Source: a virus. Taken from it: a stretch of DNA of 22,286 nucleotides. A model generated the notes under the pieces. It did no database searches, was not told the origin of the DNA, and worked only from the letters and a program-made list of their open reading frames with translations. Positions 1 through 8,100 of the stretch are shown in pieces (position 1 is the first letter of the stretch; every line of letters starts with the position of its first letter). The stretch lies in IMG/VR virus record IMGVR_UViG_3300012954_000097, positions 1 to 22,286 of that record. One strand, given 5' to 3'. A program made the position numbers and the translations under genes.

Positions 1-1
1 A

Positions 2-2137
2 TATCATAGAATATGGATGAAACAAAGTCCAAACTATGTCAGATCTAACAGCCAAATATATATGGGAATGCATCAGGGTGAACCAAGAGAGTTTGTAGGT
101 CCTGGTTACTTTACATCAACTGGGTTCTTTAGTGCAAACTATGACGGTCCAGTCTTTACTGGTGGTGGTACAGCCGTCAACTATGAAACATCATTTAGTA
201 CAAATGTATATCAAAAAGCATATGAGGCTGTCCATATAGAATTTGAGCCTAGTATGTATACCCCTCAAATATTCTATGAAACCGTTAATTATACTAGAAA
301 CTATGTTGGTCCTACTGGTCCATCATATACAGGAGCATATACTAGAGTATTTGCTGGTGGTTCATGGTCAAGACAATATATTAAAACATACCTTGGTCAG
401 TATACAAAAGCATACGAGAGAAACTACCAAAAGGCGTTCTCTGCTCAATATCAAAAGAACTTCCAAAGACAGTATCAAAAAAATTATGTTAAACAATATG
501 ATAGAGCAAGAAGCTCTATTGGAACATATACTGGAACCTATGAAGGTCAATTTGATGGAATAACTTATGTAGGATATTATGATGGACTTGGATACGCTGC
601 ATCTTATCATAAAGATTATGTTAAATCATATACAGGTGACTATACAAAAATTTATATGGGCGATTATGTTAAACAGTGGGAAGGCTCATATACTAAAACA
701 TATACAAAGCATTACACAAAAGCATATACAAAACATTATGAAGGACAATACACTGGAGACCAATTATACAATGGTAATGCCATAGGAGCATTTGAAGGAG
801 TGTATCTTGGACTGTATACAAAGACATATGTTAAAACTTATTCCAAGCAATGGTCAGGTCAATACGAAGGAGTGTTTGAAGGTTATTATGATAGAGACTT
901 TATTGGACAATATACAAAAACATATACAGGTCAATATACTGGATTATTTACAGGACAATTTACAGCACATTATGCAAAAGCATATCTAGGAAACTATACA
1001 AAACAATACGGTAAAGTATGGTTAGGATTATATACTAAAACATATGAAGGTGAATATGGTACATCATATCAAAAACTTTATGGTGGAGCATATTCAGGAG
1101 CAACTGCAGGCGGCAATGAAGTTGTGGCATTTACTAATTCATTTGTTGGAGCATTAAGTTATAACACTTCATATGTAAATACTACAACTGCAGCAAATAC
1201 AATGTCAGGTGAACTAACTGATGGTGGTGTAACTAGAATAAGAGAAGACGGTGAACTTAAGAGAGTAAAATCAACTAGAGTAAAAGTTGGTGATGAATGG
1301 AAAGAAGTTGTATTTACCAGAATTAAAGAAAACGACCAATGGAAAATAGTTGGTGTTAATTATGAAAGAAATACAAAAACAATAACCTCTAACACATCAG
1401 TGTTTAGTGTTAAAGATCACTTGACTTCTATAGGAGCAAATTTTGGATCTAAACCACAGCATTTAGTAATAACAGTTAATAGTGGAAAATTTGTACATGG
1501 AACATCTGCTAATGCTGCTATTGATGTAACTGGCTTATCTGCTGTAGGTGGAGTTAATCATAAAGTTAAAGTGTTGTTGAAACCTGGATCATATGTTATT
1601 GGTGCAGGTGGAACAGCAGGTACTCAAAATGCATCTACCAGAACTGGCGGAAATGGTACAGATGGTGGGCATGCAATACAACTTGGTAATGGAGTGGATC
1701 TCTCTATAGAGAACTACGGAATCCTCGCTGGTGGTGGCGGTGGAGGAGGATCTGGTGGTTATCCTGTCGAAGGAGATACATCTACAACTGTAGGTGGTCT
1801 TGGAGGTGTAGGAGCTGGTTGGTCAGTATCATCAAATCAATATATAAGTGAATCTAACGCAAGTAGAAATGGTACAGACAGTGCTGTTAAGTACGGTGTA
1901 CACGGAGGAGACGGAGGATTACTAGGTCAGTATGGAAAGGGTGCAGGAGGCTTTGATGCCGACAATCCAGCACTCAACGAATCCAAGACTGATACGAGTT
2001 ATTCACTATACGCACAATCAGGTGATGGAGGAACTCCTGGATCAGCTATAAAAGGTTATGTTGCATCCAGAGTAAGTTTTATAAATAATACTGAAAGTAG
2101 CGTTTGGGGTGATAACGCGTTCAAATTAAAGGCTTAG
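2..2137 (+). CDS. Tyrosine-rich repeat tail-fibre protein with glycine-rich C-terminal domain (5' end probably outside window)
   Basis: The reading frame is open to the window edge. The ATG at 17 has no ribosome-binding site and the five codons before it are in frame, so it is probably internal. Numbering from that ATG: residues 1-115 are irregular and rich in Tyr/Phe with Gly-Pro turns, like the central island of the next gene. Residues about 117-360 are units with an aromatic every fourth position (e.g. YTKTYTKHYTKAYTKHY). Residues about 395-470 are a charged linker (TRIREDGELKRVKSTRV). Residues about 500-706 are a glycine-rich domain with an ENYGILAGGGGGGG motif, resembling polyglycine adhesin domains of T4-like fibres (family knowledge). 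I saw no cysteine. Role, inferred: a receptor-contacting tail fibre or adhesin on the virion. It ends with tandem stops TAG TGA, six bases before the next gene. Confidence 0.8.
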   Translation, partial: YHRIWMKQSPNYVRSNSQIYMGMHQGEPREFVGPGYFTSTGFFSANYDGPVFTGGGTAVNYETSFSTNVYQKAYEAVHIEFEPSMYTPQIFYETVNYTRNYVGPTGPSYTGAYTRVFAGGSWSRQYIKTYLGQYTKAYERNYQKAFSAQYQKNFQRQYQKNYVKQYDRARSSIGTYTGTYEGQFDGITYVGYYDGLGYAASYHKDYVKSYTGDYTKIYMGDYVKQWEGSYTKTYTKHYTKAYTKHYEGQYTGDQLYNGNAIGAFEGVYLGLYTKTYVKTYSKQWSGQYEGVFEGYYDRDFIGQYTKTYTGQYTGLFTGQFTAHYAKAYLGNYTKQYGKVWLGLYTKTYEGEYGTSYQKLYGGAYSGATAGGNEVVAFTNSFVGALSYNTSYVNTTTAANTMSGELTDGGVTRIREDGELKRVKSTRVKVGDEWKEVVFTRIKENDQWKIVGVNYERNTKTITSNTSVFSVKDHLTSIGANFGSKPQHLVITVNSGKFVHGTSANAAIDVTGLSAVGGVNHKVKVLLKPGSYVIGAGGTAGTQNASTRTGGNGTDGGHAIQLGNGVDLSIENYGILAGGGGGGGSGGYPVEGDTSTTVGGLGGVGAGWSVSSNQYISESNASRNGTDSAVKYGVHGGDGGLLGQYGKGAGGFDADNPALNESKTDTSYSLYAQSGDGGTPGSAIKGYVASRVSFINNTESSVWGDNAFKLKA
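365..1093 (+). repeat. 12-nt (four-residue) aromatic repeat array, first fibre gene
   Basis: Tandem 12-nt units encode [YFW]-x-[G/K/R]-x tetrapeptides, roughly 60 of them. There are a few breaks, for example near 520 (DRARSSIG), near 565-600 and near 765-790 (DQLYNGNAIGAF). Units differ mostly at synonymous third positions. Confidence 0.85.
2090..2097 (+). promoter_or_regulatory. Candidate T4-type late promoter (TATAAATA) inside the upstream gene
   Basis: An exact TATAAATA lies in the C-terminal codons of the first fibre gene, 46 bases before the ATG of the giant gene. In T4-like phages this -10-like box alone defines late promoters, read with gp55/gp33/gp45. The position suits a short leader for the 2144 gene. 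The motif can arise by chance in AT-rich coding DNA. Confidence 0.5.
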
Positions 2138-2143
2138 TGATTA

Positions 2144-5100
2144 ATGGGAAATCCTCTAAAGATAAAAGAAACAGTTGGCGGTACGTTTCTCGGATTGCAG
2201 GAAATGCAAACAACCGAGCAGGATTATGCCGTCCATCAAATCTTAACTGAATTCTCAACTTCACTAACAGGTTCTGGAACTATCAATATTGGTGGTGATG
2301 GAACATCAATGGGATCTTTTGTAGATACCACTTTAACTGGAAACTTAAGTGTTGGAGATCACCCAGGTCCTTTCAGCACTACAAGTTCAACATTCACCCT
2401 TAAACAAAACTTAGAGTCAATTGCAGAGACGTCTATGGTAACTCCATTATTCTTAAATGATGATGGATATGCTGCAGAGCATAGCAACAACCTTAATAGT
2501 ACTCTTATCTCAAGAGCACTATCTAACTTAACCTCGAATGGTCTTGGATCCTACTATCTATCAGCTACAAACCCCGACACTAGCCTTTATACAGACAGTG
2601 GATTTTCAATCACAGATTCAAGATTCTCAGGTAATTCAACTAATGATGTTGTATTTAAGTTATGGAGAAAAACCAAAGGCGTTTCTGCCCCTACAACTGT
2701 AAGAACTGCAAAGATATACAATAACAGTAATGTACAGGAAATGTCAGATGCAGACATTAAAACATTAGCAGCAAGATTAAGAAACCAGATAGCTGCAACA
2801 GGAATAGGGCAATATAAACTATCACAATCCAATCCAGCTGGCTCAGGTGAAACATGGGTACAAGTTGGATCAACTGTTTCAGATATAAGAAACAATTTAG
2901 CAGATCAAACATATGCAGCAACATATGAAGGTGTATACACTAAACAATACTCACAACAGTTCGAAGGAATATTTACTGCTAACTATAACAAACAATACGA
3001 AGGAACATTTAACAAAGCATATGTAGCAACTTACTTAGGACAATACACTGGAGATTTTGTAAAACAATATCTTGGAGAGTATGGAACATTATATGTTGGA
3101 AACTATACTAAAGACTATGAAGGAACATTTGTAAAACAATACGAAGGTACTTTTGAGGGAGTCTATACTGGTGTATATGTAAAACAATATCAGAATGATT
3201 ATTCTAAGTTATATCTTAAAACATACTTAGGTCAATACGAAGGTACATTTGAAGGTGCATTTGATAAACAGTATGAAGGAACATATGAAGGACAATTCCA
3301 AGCAACATATAGTACATTGTTTACAGGTCTTTATACTAAGACATATCTAGGACAATACACAGGAACATTCATTGGTCAATATGATAAGACTTATGAAGGA
3401 ACATTTGAGGGATCCTATGATACAACATACACAGGAGTATATGTTGGTGTATATTCAAAAGAGTACATAGGTGAGTATACTAAAACATATACTGGTCAAT
3501 ATGAAAAAGCATATGTAGGTGTTTATGAGAAACAATATCAAAACGATTACTCTGGAACTTACTTAAAGAATTATCTTGGACAGTATGAAGGAACATTCGA
3601 AGGAGCATTTGAGAAACAATATACAGGTTCTTTCTTAGGACAATATACTAAATCATATGTTGGTCAGTATACAGGACAATATACTAAATCATATGTTGGT
3701 CAATACACTGGTACATTTATAGGTCAATATACAAGAGCATATACTGGACTTTATGCTGGAAACTATAATAAAGAATATGAAGGTGCTTTTGTAGGTGTAT
3801 ATAGTAAAGCATATGAAGGATCATTTACACAACAATTCAGTAAACAATACACAGGAACTTATACTGGAATATATGTAAAACAATATCAAAATGATTACTC
3901 TGGAACTTATCTTAAAAATTATCTAGGACAATACGAAGGAACATTTGAGGGATCATTTGATAAACAATACGAAGGTACTTTTGAAGGAACATATACAAAA
4001 CAGTATCAAGGTGTTTATACTGGGATATATGTCAAAGCATATACTGGTATATACGAAGGACAGTTTGTAGGATTATACAGCAAACAATACGAAGGAAGTT
4101 TCAATAGAACTTATGCTGGTCAATATACTAAAACATATACAGGTCAATACACAGCTACTTGGGAAGGAGCATTCAATAAAACATATCTAGGAAACTACAC
4201 CAAACAATATAGTGGTCAGTATGAAGGATTGTTTACAGGAACATTCTCTGGTACAGCTAACTTTGAAGGTGTGTTTGCAGGATCATATACTGGTATATTT
4301 AACAAACAATATATCAAAACATACTCTGGTACATATACTGGAACGTATGATGGATCGAGAACTTATACAGGTCAATATGCTGACCAATATCAAAAACTTT
4401 ATATTGGTAACTGGACTAAATCATATACAGGACAATACAGTAGACAGTTTACAGGAACAAGAACATACACTGGACAATATACAGGAAACTTTAATAAAAC
4501 ATATCTTGGTACTAATTACGTAAAAGCATACACAAAACAATATGAAGGTACAAGAACCTTTAATGCTCAATACACAGGACAATATACAAAAACTTACATA
4601 GGTCAATATACTAAGTCATATACAGGACAATTCAACAAACAGTTTGAAGGAACCTTTGTAAGTACATCAGATTTCTTTACAGGTTTCTTCTTACATGGAA
4701 ACTTTGAAGGATCATACAATAGCAATTACAATAGAGATTATGTTACTCAGTATACTAAACTATACGAAGGAAACTATGTCAAAACATATGTTGGAGCATA
4801 CGTAGAACAATATACTGGCAACTATGAAAAACAATATACTGGTAACTATGGAAAAGCATATCAAAAAGCATATGTTGGCGAGTATGTAAAACATTATACA
4901 AAAACTTATGTTGGTCAATATGATAGAGTATGGACAGCAATATATGAAGGTTCATATACAGAGAACTATGTAAGAAACTTTGAAAAAGGATATACAAAAC
5001 AATACGCTGGCAACTATACTAGACAGTATCAAAAAGCATATGTAGGTATCTATTCTAAAAACTTCTTGAAACAATATACTGGTGTATATAATAGAATCTA

Positions 5101-8100
5101 TATTAAACAATATACTGGAGTATATAATAGATTATTTGCAAAAGCATATACTGGTGTTTATCTAGGATTATTTACTAAGACATATGCAGGATCATATTCA
5201 AAACAATATGCAGGACAATATGCTAAGATATGGCAAAAAGCATATGTTGGACAATACTCAAGACAGTTTGCAAGACATTATACTGGAGCATTTTCTGGTA
5301 CATATACTTTAAACTATGCTAAACAATATACTGGTGCATACAGTAGAGTTTATTCTGGAAACTATGAAAAATTATTTACAGGAACCTATACATCTGGATA
5401 TTCTAAACAGTATACTGGTAACTATGTAAAGACTTATGCTGGAAACTATGACAGAGCATACACTGGAACATATACAACTAACTTCCAAAAGGCATACACA
5501 GGACAATATACAAAAAGATATACAGGCCAATACAATAAACAATTTGCTGGTCAATATGCTAAAAACTATTTAAAACAATATACTGGTAACTATGATAGAC
5601 AATACTCAGGTACATATGCTACAACATATTCAGGACAGTATGCTACAAACTACTTAAGACAGTATTCAGGTCAATATACAAGACATTATTCTAAGCAGTT
5701 TACAGGTCAATATTCTACAAGTTATTCTGGTACATATAATACAACATACACAGGTTACTACAGTACACAATATACTGGTTCATATACTACAACATATACA
5801 GGATACTATGCTACTAACTATACAAGAGCATATGCAGGAAACTATGTAAGAGTTACAAGAACTCAACAATATACTGGATACTATACTGGTCCAGCACAAG
5901 TACAATACAGTGGACAGTATACAGCATATTATGAAACAGCATACACTGGACACTTCTCAACTGGTTACTCAGGATCTTACAATAGAACATTTACAGGTTC
6001 TTATACAACAGGTTATACATCACCATTTGGTCCAGTATATGGAGGTCCTTCTTCAAACTATCAAAGAGCTTATGTTAAATCAGTTAACTATGCTGGTCCT
6101 CCATTCTATGTAACTGGTAAGGTTGGATATGCAGCTCAATATGCAGCAAACGTAACATACAATAAAAACTATAACAACTCTAAATCATCATTTGAATGTT
6201 ATAACCAAGGACTGATCAACGGTGGACAAGAGTATTGTTCAGCAGCTGTTGGTGGTACTGTATTGTATCAGGCTCCTGTTACATATTCAAGAGCATTCTC
6301 TGGAAACTATGTAAGAGCATATTCAGGTACTTATGTAAGAGTTACAAGATCAACTAATTATAATAGATCAACAAGAACAGCTCAGTTCACAGGTCAATAT
6401 ACTGGTCCAGGTACAGCAGCTTATGCAGGAACATATGAGGGTCAGTTTACCTCTACATTTACTGGATATTATAACACAAGTTATTCAAGAGCATATGCTG
6501 GTAACTATGTAAGAGTAACAAGTACTGCTCAATTCTCAAGAGCATTTGCTGGTAACTATGTAAGAGCATTTAGTGGATCATACTCAAGAGTCACAAGTAC
6601 AGCTAACTTTACAAAACAATATGCAACATCATATACTGGACTATATGGTACAAACTATACAAGACAATATACTGGTAACTATGTAAGACAATATACAGGA
6701 CAGTATACAAAAAGATATACTGGTACATATGGAACAAACTATACAAAACATTATACCGGTAACTATACAAAAACTTATGCAGGAAACTATGACAGACAAT
6801 ACTCTGGTACATATACAACAAACTTCCAAAAAGCATTCTCTGGAAACTATACTAAGAGATATACTGGTCAATATAATAAAACATTTACAGGACAATATAC
6901 TACAACCTATTCAAGAGCTTATAGTGGAAACTATGCAAAAATATTTACCGGAAACTATACTAAGACATTTGAAGGTCAGTTTACAAAACAATATCAGAAA
7001 GCATATGTAGGATCATATGCAAGACAATTTGCAAAACATTATACTGGAACATTTGCTGGTACATACACTACAAACTATGGTGTACAATACACTGGTAACT
7101 ATACAAGAGCATATGCTGGAACATTTAACAAACAGTATGAAGGTCAGTATAGTGGAACATATAATAAACAATATGCAGGAGCATTCAGTGGTACATATAA
7201 CAAACAATACGAAGCTGCCTATACAGGACAATTTGGAAGAAACTATTCTGGTGAATATGCTGGTACATACACATCTAACTATAGTAAGCAATATTCAGGT
7301 ACATTCGGAAAACAATATGTAGCAACATACACAGGTCTATTTACAAAGAACTATGTTGGTCAATATGATAGAATATGGACTGCTTTGTATGAAGGAGCAT
7401 ATAATAAACAATACACTGGAAACTATGAAGGATCTTATGCAAGAAACTATACAAAGAACTTTGCAGGTCAATACACAAGAGCTTATGTAAGACATTATAG
7501 TAAGTCATATGAAGGTGCATATAACAAAGGATATGTTGGCGGATTCAATAAACAATACGAAAAGAATTATACTAAATCATATACAAAAACTTATGTAGGA
7601 ATATATACAAAACACTATGCTGGACAATTTGCTGCACAGTATGTTGGTGTATATGAAGGAACATTCCAAGGTGTATTCAACAAACAATATGAGGGTTCAT
7701 TCAACAAGCAGTATGAAGGACAGTATGCTGGATCAAGAACATATACTGGCCAATATTCTCAAAACTATACTAGAACCTATGCACCAGCTTATATCAAAAC
7801 ATATCTAGGACAATTTGAAGGAACAAGAACATACGAAGGTCAATATACTGGAACCTTTGAGGGTGTATTCAATACAACATATATTAGTTTAAATTATGTA
7901 AGAGCATATGCTAAACTATGGTCTGGATCAAGAACATATGAAGGTCAGTATGATGGAGACTACACAGGCTTCTTCAACAAAGCATATAACAAAGCATATG
8001 AGGGAACATATATTGGATACTATGTTGGAGTTTATGTAGGTGGTCAAGGTTATCAAGGAGTATATGCTGGAGTATATGAAGGACAATTTAATCAAGAATA

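Noticed and set aside
2135-2146. Possible frameshift or readthrough joining the two fibre genes
   Set aside because: Tandem stops TAG TGA separate them, and the second gene begins with a typical fibre head domain and its own ATG.
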